Shown here piece after piece: positions 1-7,730 of a DNA stretch of 58,961 bases. This DNA comes from Mixta mediterraneensis (GTDB taxonomy: Bacteria; Pseudomonadota; Gammaproteobacteria; Enterobacterales; Enterobacteriaceae). The notes below the pieces were generated by a model that made no database searches, had not been told where the DNA came from, and saw nothing but the letters and a program-made list of their open reading frames with translations. Every line of letters starts with the position of its first letter. Position 1 is the first letter of the stretch. The stretch spans positions 1-58,961 of the forward strand of contig NZ_JACFXY010000016.1 in assembly GCF_014946725.1 (NCBI RefSeq), read 5' to 3'. A program made the translations under genes and the position numbers.

Positions 1-50
1 GCTTTGTTGTAGGTGGGCCAGTTGGTGATTTTGAACTTTTGCTTTGCCAC
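1..50 (-). CDS. IS903-like transposase, N-terminal fragment
   Basis: A GTG at 50-48 opens a frame reading (V/M)AKQKFKITNWPTYNK, the characteristic N-terminus of IS903-group DDE transposases of the IS5 family. Only 16 codons lie in the window. The protein would cut and paste the element whose terminal repeat lies at 110-127. Truncation here is due to the window edge and says nothing about whether the gene is intact. Confidence 0.85.
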   Translation of the reverse strand, partial: MAKQKFKITNWPTYNK

Positions 51-127
51 GGAACGGTCTGTGTTGTCGGGAGGATGCGTGATCTGATCCTTCAACTCAG
101 CAAAAGTTCGATTTATTCAACAAAGCC
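1..127 (-). mobile_element. IS903-like (IS5 family) element, terminal 127 bp
   Basis: Read on the minus strand, the element begins at 127 with GGCTTTGTTGAATAAATC, the terminal inverted repeat of the IS903 group. The leader and the start of the transposase gene follow. The rest lies outside the window. Position 127 is the junction with the yeaE-like gene. IS903 elements duplicate 9 bp, so the target copy on this side should be 128-136 (CCCTGCTGC). The other flank is not visible. Confidence 0.9.
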
Positions 128-525
128 CCCTGCTGCTGTAGTGACTCCATCGCGCGGATCGTTTCTTCCAGCGGAATATTGCCGCGCCAGTGCAAGAGAT
201 AAAGATCAATGCGATCGGTTTGCAGACGGCTCAGGCTAAGCTCACAGGCTTCTGTCGCATCGTATTCACCTGCATTCCATGGATAAACTTTAGAGACCAC
301 CCAGGCGCTGTCGCGCCGCCCTTTCAGTGCCTGGCCAACGACTTCTTCCGCGCCGCCATCTGCATACATCTCGGCAGTGTCAATCAGCGTTAGCCCGCAC
401 TCCAGCCCCGCCTGAAGTGCGGCGACTTCCTGCTGCCGGTTGGCTGCATTTTCGCCCATATACCATGTGCCCTGCCCAATAGCCGGCAGGGTTTGTCCAT
501 TGGCGAACGTAACGGTTTTTTGCAT
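128..525 (-). pseudogene. yeaE: Aldo/keto reductase (YeaE type), cut by IS903-like element
   Basis: The start is ATG at 525 (MQKTVTFANGQTLPAIGQGT), which matches the E. coli YeaE N-terminus. About 132 codons of a family ~284 residues long remain before the IS junction at 127. After that the frame runs into IS sequence and stops. The aldo/keto reductase tetrad is all in the surviving part: D49, Y54, K79 and H112. YeaE reduces aldehydes such as methylglyoxal with NADPH. The neighbour mipA is also the E. coli neighbour, which supports the assignment. The C-terminal half of the barrel, with much of the cofactor site, is missing here, so the product is presumably inactive. Confidence 0.88.
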
Positions 526-596
526 TTTGCTCTCCCGCATCATCTCAGGGCACCACAACAGCGCAGAGAACATTAAATGCTCTCAATGGGTGCATA

Positions 597-1346
597 TCAG
601 AAGGTGTAACTGACTCCAGCCCAGAGTGTAGACTGGCCGCTTTTATCAATCATCGGGCTGTTTTTGATCTCGCTATCGAAACGCGTGTAACGCCCTACTA
701 CGCTGGCATTCCATTGCGGCGAAATTTGGTAACTGGCGCTGAGTTCTACATAAGGTGACCAGCTATCGTCCGGGTGATAACGATCAATACCCGTGCGTGC
801 ACTTTCATGCCCGGAGACGCCATAATAGTAGCGGTTTTGATTGGCGCTATTCCACATCGCCCCAATACCAGGCGTAAGCGAGAAATCGCCCATTTCAATG
901 CGGTAAAGGTAGGTTAAATCCCAAATAATGCCATCGCTGTTATTTAGCAGATCGCCTAACAGCGCGGTACGAACAATGCCCCAGTCAGCGGTATGGCGAT
1001 AGGTTGCCCCACCCATTAATGTCATATGCCGCTTATCCAGCCTTTTCATATCACCGGCGTCGTTGTCGTCCGGATCATACTGTTGCGGTGACCCTAACAG
1101 CGTTAATGAAAGCTGGTTTTGTGGGTCTTTCCATAAATAGTATCCTCCTTGCAAGCTACGGAACCAGAAGTTCTCCCCTTCGTAATTGATGACCGGAACC
1201 GGAAAATAGCGATCCTGACCACCACGATAAGGCGATTCAGCATAAATGACTGATGCGCCAAGGGATAAGGGCGCAGCATGCGCTATATTAACGAGTAAAC
1301 AGCAAGGGAAAAGTGCAGTAAGGGCTTTAAGTTTGAATTGGTTCAC
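597..1346 (-). CDS. mipA: MipA/OmpV family outer-membrane protein
   Basis: This 249-residue protein starts at a GTG (1346-1344) with GGAATGA upstream. A signal peptide of about 24 residues ends at NIAHA-A. The mature part begins PLSLGASVIYAESPYRGG and ends in the aromatic residue of GVSYTF, as beta-barrel outer-membrane proteins do. E. coli MipA scaffolds MltA and PBP1B in murein turnover, and relatives bind or transport small molecules. It is divergent from yeaG and next to yeaE, exactly as in E. coli. I am sure of the family; the murein role is inferred from the orthologue. Confidence 0.88.
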   Translation of the reverse strand: MNQFKLKALTALFPCCLLVNIAHAAPLSLGASVIYAESPYRGGQDRYFPVPVINYEGENFWFRSLQGGYYLWKDPQNQLSLTLLGSPQQYDPDDNDAGDMKRLDKRHMTLMGGATYRHTADWGIVRTALLGDLLNNSDGIIWDLTYLYRIEMGDFSLTPGIGAMWNSANQNRYYYGVSGHESARTGIDRYHPDDSWSPYVELSASYQISPQWNASVVGRYTRFDSEIKNSPMIDKSGQSTLWAGVSYTF

Positions 1347-1762
1347 AATTTATTCATTCCATAAATATAACAATCACCCGGTAGTCTAACGGCTTTTTTC
1401 CACGGGTTTAACCCTTACCTGAAGCAGCGTAGCAAGCGTCGGAGGCGAGATGAAATGTTAATTCTTCATTCTGCCCGCTACGTTTCAAATCAAAATAGCT
1501 TTGCAGATAAATAACTTTGTTATTGATATATCGCTACATAATCAATACACGCGGAGGAAATTTCTTAAATGCCTTCTACAGTTAGAAGTAAGACGAGACT
1601 TTTTGTACGAGCAGAGTAACCATAAGAAGTGTGTATCCCGATTAAAAAACGTCAGGTTGGCATAAGGGTTGCTGTACTCAATAGAGAATATTTTCCGGGA
1701 GCTGCATGAGCATCTAATTACGCTCCTTTACCTGTGCTAAAAACGAAAGGACGGGCATCGCT
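1347..1762. other. Intergenic region between mipA and yeaG
   Basis: This 416-bp divergent spacer contains no open frame I would defend. It holds the mipA promoter region on the left, an AT-rich middle, and the sigma-54-type promoter of yeaG at 1658-1673. The yeaG ribosome binding site (AAAGGA) lies near 1745-1750. Confidence 0.6.
1658..1673 (+). promoter_or_regulatory. Putative sigma-54 promoter of yeaGH
   Basis: TGGCATAAGGGTTGCT has the invariant GG (1659-1660) and GC (1671-1672) separated by exactly 10 bp, as RpoN promoters require. It matches TGGCAC-N5-TTGCA at all but two positions. Transcription should start near 1684, about 80 bp before yeaG. In E. coli yeaGH belongs to the NtrC/sigma-54 nitrogen-starvation regulon and is also RpoS dependent. 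I did not find a convincing pair of NtrC sites. Confidence 0.7.
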
Positions 1763-3697
1763 ATGAATATATTCGATCACTATCGTCAGCGTTATGAAGC
1801 TGCCAAGGACGAAGAGTTCACACTGCAGGAATTTCTTGCTATCTGTAAACAAGATCGCAGTGCATACGCCAACGCTGCAGAGCGACTATTAATGGCTATC
1901 GGTGAGCCAGTAATGGTCGATACTGCCCAGGAGCCACGCCTTTCCAGAATATTCTCCAATCGTGTGATAGGACGCTACCCTGCGTTTGAAGAGTTCTACG
2001 GGATGGAGGAAGCGATTGAGCAGATCGTCTCCTATCTGAAACATGCCGCACAAGGGCTGGAAGAGAAGAAACAGATCCTCTATTTGTTAGGACCCGTCGG
2101 TGGCGGTAAATCTTCACTTGCCGAACGCCTGAAATCTTTAATGCAGCGTGTCCCTATCTACGTTTTGAGTGCGGATGGCGAGCGTAGCCCCGTCAATGAC
2201 CACCCGCTTTGCCTGTTTAATCCGCAGGAGGACGCCAACATTCTTGAGAAAGAGTATGGCGTGCCGCGCCGCTATCTTGGCACCATTATGTCGCCCTGGG
2301 CTGCGAAGCGTTTGCATGATTTTGGTGGCGATATCACCCGTTTCAAAGTGGTTAAAGTCTGGCCTTCCATTCTGGAACAGCTGGCGATTGCCAAAACTGA
2401 GCCGGGCGATGAAAACAATCAGGATATTTCTGCGCTGGTAGGTAAAGTAGACATTCGTAAACTGGAAAATCACGCGCAAAACGATCCTGATGCTTACGGT
2501 TATTCCGGCGCGTTATGCCGGGCGAACCAGGGAATTATGGAATTCGTCGAGATGTTTAAAGCACCCATCAAGGTGCTGCACCCCCTGTTGACCGCGACGC
2601 AAGAAGGCAACTACAACGGGACAGAAGGCATCTCCGCCCTGCCGTTCAACGGTATTATTCTGGCGCACTCAAACGAATCAGAGTGGGTCACGTTCCGCAA
2701 TAACAAGAATAATGAGGCGTTCCTTGACCGTGTTTACATCGTCAAAGTGCCTTACTGCCTGCGCGTGTCCGAAGAGATCAAAATCTACGAAAAACTGCTG
2801 GATCACAGTGAGCTGGCAACGTCACCTTGCGCACCAGGCACGCTGGAAACATTGGCTCGCTTCTCCATTCTGTCCCGTTTGAAAGATCCCGAGAACTCCA
2901 GCATTTATTCAAAAATGCGCGTTTATGACGGTGAGAGCCTGAAAGATACCGATCCAAAAGCGAAGTCCTGGCAGGAGTACCATGATTACGCGGGCGTTGA
3001 TGAGGGGATGAACGGCCTTTCAACCCGCTTTGCCTTTAAGATTCTTTCGCGCGTATTTAACTTTGACCACGCTGAAGTGGCCGCCAACCCGGTACATCTG
3101 TTCTATGTCCTGGAACAGCAGATTGAACGTGAACAGTTTCCGCAAGATCAGGCAGAAAAGTATCTGGAGCACCTGAAAGGTTACCTGATTCCAAAATATG
3201 CTGAGTTCATTGGCAAAGAGATTCAGACCGCTTATCTGGAATCCTATTCCGAATACGGTCAGAACATCTTTGATCGCTATGTTACTTACGCGGATTTCTG
3301 GATTCAGGATCAGGAGTATCGCGATCCCGATACGGGCCAGTTATTTGATCGCGAATCACTTAACGCTGAGCTGGAGAAGATTGAGAAGCCAGCCGGGATC
3401 AGTAACCCGAAAGACTTCCGTAACGAGATTGTGAACTTTGTCCTGCGTGCACGCGCGCATAATAATGGCCGCAATCCAAACTGGACCAGCTACGAGAAGC
3501 TTCGTACCGTGATCGAGAAGAAAATGTTCTCCAATACGGAAGAACTGCTGCCTGTGATCTCGTTCAATACCAAAACTTCGACGGATGAACAGAAAAAACA
3601 TGATGATTTTGTCGATCGCATGATGGAAAAAGGCTATACCCGCAAGCAGGTCCGTCTGCTGTGTGAATGGTATCTGCGTGTGCGCAAATCGTCCTAA
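1763..3697 (+). CDS. yeaG: PrkA-family serine protein kinase YeaG
   Basis: The protein has 644 residues, the normal YeaG length. The AAA+ PrkA domain carries a P-loop GPVGGGKS at 110-117, and the C-terminal PrkA kinase region fills the second half. The start ATG follows AAAGGACGGGCATCGCT. Family knowledge: a cytosolic kinase that autophosphorylates, acts in nitrogen starvation and stationary-phase adaptation, and is co-expressed with yeaH. The nearest promoter motif is sigma-54 type (1658-1673). yeaH follows after an 86-bp spacer holding a large inverted repeat. Confidence 0.95.
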   Translation: MNIFDHYRQRYEAAKDEEFTLQEFLAICKQDRSAYANAAERLLMAIGEPVMVDTAQEPRLSRIFSNRVIGRYPAFEEFYGMEEAIEQIVSYLKHAAQGLEEKKQILYLLGPVGGGKSSLAERLKSLMQRVPIYVLSADGERSPVNDHPLCLFNPQEDANILEKEYGVPRRYLGTIMSPWAAKRLHDFGGDITRFKVVKVWPSILEQLAIAKTEPGDENNQDISALVGKVDIRKLENHAQNDPDAYGYSGALCRANQGIMEFVEMFKAPIKVLHPLLTATQEGNYNGTEGISALPFNGIILAHSNESEWVTFRNNKNNEAFLDRVYIVKVPYCLRVSEEIKIYEKLLDHSELATSPCAPGTLETLARFSILSRLKDPENSSIYSKMRVYDGESLKDTDPKAKSWQEYHDYAGVDEGMNGLSTRFAFKILSRVFNFDHAEVAANPVHLFYVLEQQIEREQFPQDQAEKYLEHLKGYLIPKYAEFIGKEIQTAYLESYSEYGQNIFDRYVTYADFWIQDQEYRDPDTGQLFDRESLNAELEKIEKPAGISNPKDFRNEIVNFVLRARAHNNGRNPNWTSYEKLRTVIEKKMFSNTEELLPVISFNTKTSTDEQKKHDDFVDRMMEKGYTRKQVRLLCEWYLRVRKSS

Positions 3698-3706
3698 TCA
3701 AAGCCG

Positions 3707-3762
3707 GTAAGCACGCGGTGCGGAGCACCGTCATCAAGGTCGGGCATGCCCGACCTGCTTAC
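3707..3762. repeat. REP/BIME-like branched inverted repeat between yeaG and yeaH
   Basis: An outer stem GTAAGC (3707-3712) pairs with GCTTAC (3757-3762). It encloses a hairpin CGGTGC-GGA-GCACCG (3716-3730) and a perfect 20-bp palindrome at 3737-3756. In RNA this folds as a three-way junction. It sits inside the operon and lacks a T-run, so it is more likely an mRNA-stabilising or processing element than a terminator. Confidence 0.7.
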
Positions 3763-3783
3763 ACTGTAGTTTGGGGGAACAAA

Positions 3784-5061
3784 ATGGCCTATTTCATCGA
3801 TCGCCGACTGAACGGCAAAAACAAGAGCGCGGTCAACCGCCAGCGTTTCTTGCGCCGCTATAAGTCACAAATCAAGCAGTCGATATCCGAGGCCATCAAC
3901 AAGCGCTCGGTGACAGACATTGAAAGTGGCGAATCCGTTTCAATTCCTAATGACGATATTAACGAACCGATTTTCCATCAGGGACGCGGCGGTAACCGCC
4001 ACCGCGTTCATCCCGGCAATGATCATTTTGTACAAAACGATCGCATTGAACGACCGCAAGGCGGGGGCGGCGGTAGCGGTAGCGGCCAGGGCAATGCCAG
4101 TCAGGATGGCGAAGGCCAGGACGAATTCGTTTTTCAAATCTCAAAAGATGAATACCTTGATCTACTGTTTGAAGATTTGGCCCTGCCTAACCTGCGTAAA
4201 AATCAGCATCGTCAGTTAAATGAATATAAAACCCACCGCGCCGGCTTCACCTCCAACGGTGTGCCAGCCAATATCAGCGTGGTGCGTTCACTGCAAAATT
4301 CATTGGCGCGCCGTACAGCGATGACCGCCGGTAAACGTCGTATGTTGCATGAACTGGAAGACTCCCTGATAGCGATGGAAAAAGCGGAACCGGCGCAACT
4401 TCTCGAAGAGGAACGGCTCCGTAAAGAGATCGCTGAATTGCGGGCGCGTATTGATCGCGTTCCGTTTATCGATACCTTTGATTTACGCTACAAAAATTTT
4501 GAGAAACGTCCTGAGCCTTCCAGCCAGGCCGTAATGTTTTGCCTGATGGACGTGTCTGGCTCAATGGACCAGGCGACTAAGGATATGGCAAAACGTTTCT
4601 ACATTTTGCTTTATCTGTTCCTGAGTCGAACCTACAAGAATGTAGATGTGGTGTACATTCGCCACCACACCCAGGCTAAAGAAGTTGATGAGCAAGAGTT
4701 TTTTTACTCACAGGAAACAGGCGGCACCATCGTTTCCAGTGCCCTCAAGCTGATGAGTGAGGTAGTAGAAGAGCGGTATGACCCGGCACAATGGAACATT
4801 TACGTCGCGCAAGCCTCGGATGGCGATAACTGGGCAGATGATTCGCCGCTATGCCATGAGATTTTAGCGAAACATATTCTGCCGGTGGTGCGCTATTACA
4901 GCTACATCGAAATAACGCGCCGGGCGCATCAAACGCTGTGGCGTGAGTATGAACACTTACAAACAGCCTTCGATAATTTTGCTATTCAGCATATTCGCGA
5001 GCCAGAGGATATTTATCCGGTGTTCCGTGAATTGTTTCACAAACAGGCGGTAGAAGCCTGA
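3784..5061 (+). CDS. yeaH: YeaH, UPF0229 protein with VWA-like domain
   Basis: The ATG at 3784 follows a TGGGGGAAC ribosome site. It gives 425 residues starting MAYFIDRRLNGKNKSA, against 427 in E. coli. The longer open frame back to 3667 runs through the inverted repeat and is not the start. A Gly/Ser-rich low-complexity stretch lies near residues 98-110. A metal-ion (MIDAS-like) motif DVSGSMD starts at D256, as in von Willebrand A domains. It is the partner of YeaG in one operon; no biochemical activity is firmly known. A 7-bp stem terminator follows at 5070. Confidence 0.93.
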   Translation: MAYFIDRRLNGKNKSAVNRQRFLRRYKSQIKQSISEAINKRSVTDIESGESVSIPNDDINEPIFHQGRGGNRHRVHPGNDHFVQNDRIERPQGGGGGSGSGQGNASQDGEGQDEFVFQISKDEYLDLLFEDLALPNLRKNQHRQLNEYKTHRAGFTSNGVPANISVVRSLQNSLARRTAMTAGKRRMLHELEDSLIAMEKAEPAQLLEEERLRKEIAELRARIDRVPFIDTFDLRYKNFEKRPEPSSQAVMFCLMDVSGSMDQATKDMAKRFYILLYLFLSRTYKNVDVVYIRHHTQAKEVDEQEFFYSQETGGTIVSSALKLMSEVVEERYDPAQWNIYVAQASDGDNWADDSPLCHEILAKHILPVVRYYSYIEITRRAHQTLWREYEHLQTAFDNFAIQHIREPEDIYPVFRELFHKQAVEA

Positions 5062-5069
5062 TGCCACCA

Positions 5070-5095
5070 GCCGGTCCCTGACCGGCTTCTTTATT
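5070..5095 (+). terminator. Rho-independent terminator after yeaH
   Basis: The stem GCCGGTC/GACCGGC (5070-5086) with a CCT loop is followed by TTCTTTATTT. It ends the yeaG-yeaH operon. Confidence 0.8.
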
Positions 5096-5311
5096 TATCC
5101 GCCGAATAACCTGTTAAAATAACCCTTTTTCCACCTCTGGCTTGCCAACCCCTTCATTCTTCACGTTAATATCGTTCGGCCAGGGTATTAACTTTTGCTG
5201 TAACACGTATATTGTCGATGACAACTCATTGATAAAACATTATCTTTCACAGATAGCATGGAATATTGCCACATTCGCTCATACCGTCCTTATTATCGCA
5301 GGAGACCGGGT

Positions 5312-7039
5312 TTGAACCACAATATTGTTTATAGTCTGTTTATCATTGGTTCTGTGCTGGTTGCATCAAGCATTTTACTCAGTTCATTCTCTTCGCGTTT
5401 AGGCATTCCAATTCTGGTTATCTTCCTCGCCCTGGGCATGTTGACAGGTGTTGATGGCATCGGTGGCATTGCCTTTGATAACTACCCGGCGGCGTATCTC
5501 ATTTCAAACCTGGCGCTGGCGATCATTTTGCTGGATGGCGGGATGCGGACCAAGGCCAGCTCATTCAGAGTCGCGCTCGGTCCTGCGCTTTCGTTAGCCA
5601 CAGTTGGCGTAATGATTACAGCCGGTTTAACGGGGCTGATTGCGGCATGGTTATTTAAGCTGGATATGATGCAGGGCTTTCTGATTGGCGCGATCATTGG
5701 TTCTACCGATGCGGCGGCGGTGTTTTCATTACTGGGCGACAAAGGACTTAACGAACGCGTCAGCTCAACGCTGGAAATTGAGTCAGGCAGTAACGACCCG
5801 ATGGCGGTATTTCTGACTATCACGCTAATTGAAATGATCCAGCAGGGGCGAACCGGTCTCGACTGGATGTTCGTGGTGCATTTAGTGCAGCAATTTGGTT
5901 TAGGTATCGCGCTGGGCCTTGGCGGCGGCTGGGCGCTGCAACAGTTAATAAACCGCATTAATCTGGCCAGTGGTTTGTATCCTTTACTGGCCTTAAGCGG
6001 CGGTATTTTAGTTTTTGCGCTGACTACGATGCTGGAAGGTAGCGGCATCCTGGCAGTTTATCTTTGCGGCTTTCTGCTGGGTAACAGCCCTATCCGCAAC
6101 CGCCACGGTATCTTACAAACCTTCGACGGTATGGCCTGGTTAAGCCAGATCGGTATGTTTATCGTGCTCGGCTTGCTGGTGACCCCTTCCGATCTCTGGC
6201 ATATCGCCGTTCCTGCCATGATCCTGTCGCTGTGGCTGATTCTGGTGGCCCGCCCTTTGTCTGTCTTTATTGGCCTGCTGCCGTTTCGCAATTTCACCGG
6301 GCGCGAACGCATCTTCATCAGTTGGGTGGGGTTACGCGGTGCGGTGCCAATCATTCTGGCGGTGTTCCCAATGATGGCTGGATTAGAGAATGCCTCGCTC
6401 TACTTTAATATTGCCTTCTTTGTCGTGCTGGTCTCATTAATGCTGCAAGGTACAACGTTAGGCTTTGCAGCGAAGAAAGCCAGGGTAGTGGTACCGCCAA
6501 CGGCGTCACCCATCAGCCGTATTGGCCTGGATATTCATCCGGAAAACCCCTGGGAACAGTTTGTTTACCAGCTTAGCGCAGACAAATGGTGCGTTGGTGC
6601 AGCCTTGCGTGACTTGCAGATGCCGCGTGAGACGCGTATCGCCGCGTTATTCCGCGATAACGTGCTGATGCAACCTAATGGTGGCACCCGGCTAAAGGAA
6701 AACGATGTAATTTGCGTGATCGGCCGTGAACGCGATCTGCCCGCGCTAGGTAAGATGTTCAGTCAGTCGCCGCCGGTTTCCCTGGATCAACGCTTCTTCG
6801 GCGACTTCATCCTCGACGCTGACGCACGTTTGCGTGATATTGCCCAAATATATGGCCTTGAGCTGGATGAAGAAACTAACGATCAGCAATCACTGGGACA
6901 GTTAATGCTAAGTATGCTTGGCGGCACGCCGGTAGTTGGCGACCATATTGAATGGAATCAGTTAACCTGGACCGTGGCGGAAAAAGAGGACAACCGCATT
7001 AGCAGAGTCGGGGTTCGTCCGGCAGAAGACAAGGATTAA
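5312..7039 (+). CDS. cvrA: K+/H+ antiporter CvrA (NhaP2 family)
   Basis: The likely start is TTG at 5312, six bases after CAGGAGA, giving 575 residues (E. coli 578). The upstream ATG at 5258 would add 18 residues (MEYCHIRSYRPYYRRRPG) not seen in the family. About a dozen hydrophobic helices of the CPA1 Na+/H+ exchanger fold (residues ~5-400) are followed by a TrkA_C-type regulatory region (IHPENPWEQFVYQLSADKW onward). It expels K+ in exchange for protons at the inner membrane and helps in low osmolarity. In E. coli it follows dadX; here three extra genes lie between. Confidence 0.93.
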   Translation: MNHNIVYSLFIIGSVLVASSILLSSFSSRLGIPILVIFLALGMLTGVDGIGGIAFDNYPAAYLISNLALAIILLDGGMRTKASSFRVALGPALSLATVGVMITAGLTGLIAAWLFKLDMMQGFLIGAIIGSTDAAAVFSLLGDKGLNERVSSTLEIESGSNDPMAVFLTITLIEMIQQGRTGLDWMFVVHLVQQFGLGIALGLGGGWALQQLINRINLASGLYPLLALSGGILVFALTTMLEGSGILAVYLCGFLLGNSPIRNRHGILQTFDGMAWLSQIGMFIVLGLLVTPSDLWHIAVPAMILSLWLILVARPLSVFIGLLPFRNFTGRERIFISWVGLRGAVPIILAVFPMMAGLENASLYFNIAFFVVLVSLMLQGTTLGFAAKKARVVVPPTASPISRIGLDIHPENPWEQFVYQLSADKWCVGAALRDLQMPRETRIAALFRDNVLMQPNGGTRLKENDVICVIGRERDLPALGKMFSQSPPVSLDQRFFGDFILDADARLRDIAQIYGLELDEETNDQQSLGQLMLSMLGGTPVVGDHIEWNQLTWTVAEKEDNRISRVGVRPAEDKD

Positions 7040-7116
7040 TCTTAAACAAACCGCCTCGTAATTCGGCGTAAACCCACTAAGCTAAATATTCAACCCAGAA
7101 CAAACGGGAGAAATAA

Positions 7117-7350
7117 ATGGGACACGTCGTTAAAATTGGCCGTTACGAGATTATTGATGCCGAACTCGACAGCGAAAAACTGGAAACCGTCAGCATTCCT
7201 TGTCAGACCAATCCCGGCCTGAGTTATCAGCTTGACGGCTGGGACGTTGAGACCAGTGTTCCTGCATGGATTGATGGTAATCCTGTGGATCTGGAAATAG
7301 CGCATTACGATAAAGAAGGCGATCGCTGGATATTAAAGAAACCGGCCTGA
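7117..7350 (+). CDS. Small acidic protein of unknown function
   Basis: This 77-residue protein is not one I can name. It is acidic and soluble, with no signal peptide or membrane segment and one cysteine (in SIPCQTN). It ends RWILKKPA. The ribosome site GGGAGAA (7105-7111) precedes the ATG at a good distance. It lies 77 bp after cvrA and is followed by a 9-bp stem hairpin. Composition and codon use look like a real gene. It belongs to the stretch between cvrA and dadX that E. coli lacks. Confidence 0.7.
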   Translation: MGHVVKIGRYEIIDAELDSEKLETVSIPCQTNPGLSYQLDGWDVETSVPAWIDGNPVDLEIAHYDKEGDRWILKKPA

Positions 7351-7361
7351 TTTCGGAATAT

Positions 7362-7390
7362 TTACCGCCAGACTTTTTATTTGGCGGTAA
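7362..7390 (+). terminator. Hairpin after the small gene, possible terminator
   Basis: TTACCGCCA (7362-7370) pairs perfectly with TGGCGGTAA (7382-7390). The T-run lies in the loop rather than after the stem, so termination is uncertain. It may simply protect the 3' end. Confidence 0.45.
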
Positions 7391-7563
7391 TTCTGAAAAT
7401 GCATCTTAAATTTATTGGTTATAACCGGCAGAAAAATTTTTTATCCTTTACTTTCAAAAGATTACAGCGATAAAACTTAAACGCTTTTTTTCTTTTTCAG
7501 AATTGTTCCGTATTAACTCTGTCAAATAACTCCTGCATACTCTTAAACATTGCTGCAGTTTTT

Positions 7564-7579
7564 CGTGATGGTCATCACG
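7564..7579. promoter_or_regulatory. Palindrome CGTGATG-GT-CATCACG, possible operator
   Basis: Two perfect 7-bp arms are separated by 2 bp, about 150 bp upstream of the sugar transferase start. The symmetry and size suit a dimeric repressor or activator. I do not recognise the regulator. Confidence 0.4.
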
Positions 7580-7730
7580 CCTTTTGCCGTCACGCGTATC
7601 GCAGCGCAAATGGCGCTATTGACTGTAATTCACTGAAAAAGCTTTTTTTAAAATTTTTCAGTAGCCACTCCTGAGCGCGTACTTGATTCTGGTCAGGCCA
7701 TCTTTTACTTAAGAAAAGAGAGCAGGTTTT

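Larger units (their letters stand above)
7351..7730. other. Long AT-rich leader upstream of the sugar transferase gene
   Basis: No gene is visible in these 380 bp. The region contains a 9-bp stem hairpin (7362-7390), a 16-bp palindrome (7564-7579) and long A/T runs up to the ribosome site AAGAAAAGAGAGCAGG before 7731. I looked for a JUMPStart/ops element and for an RcsAB box and found neither convincingly. Confidence 0.6.

Noticed and set aside
1763..5061. yeaG-yeaH as an unknown kinase defence system
   Set aside because: Both proteins match the well-known conserved stress operon in length, motifs and neighbours (mipA, yeaE). Nothing suggests defence.
7351..7730. JUMPStart/ops or RcsAB box in the sugar transferase leader
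   Set aside because: No GGCGGTAGCGTG-like element and no good RcsAB palindrome could be found by eye.
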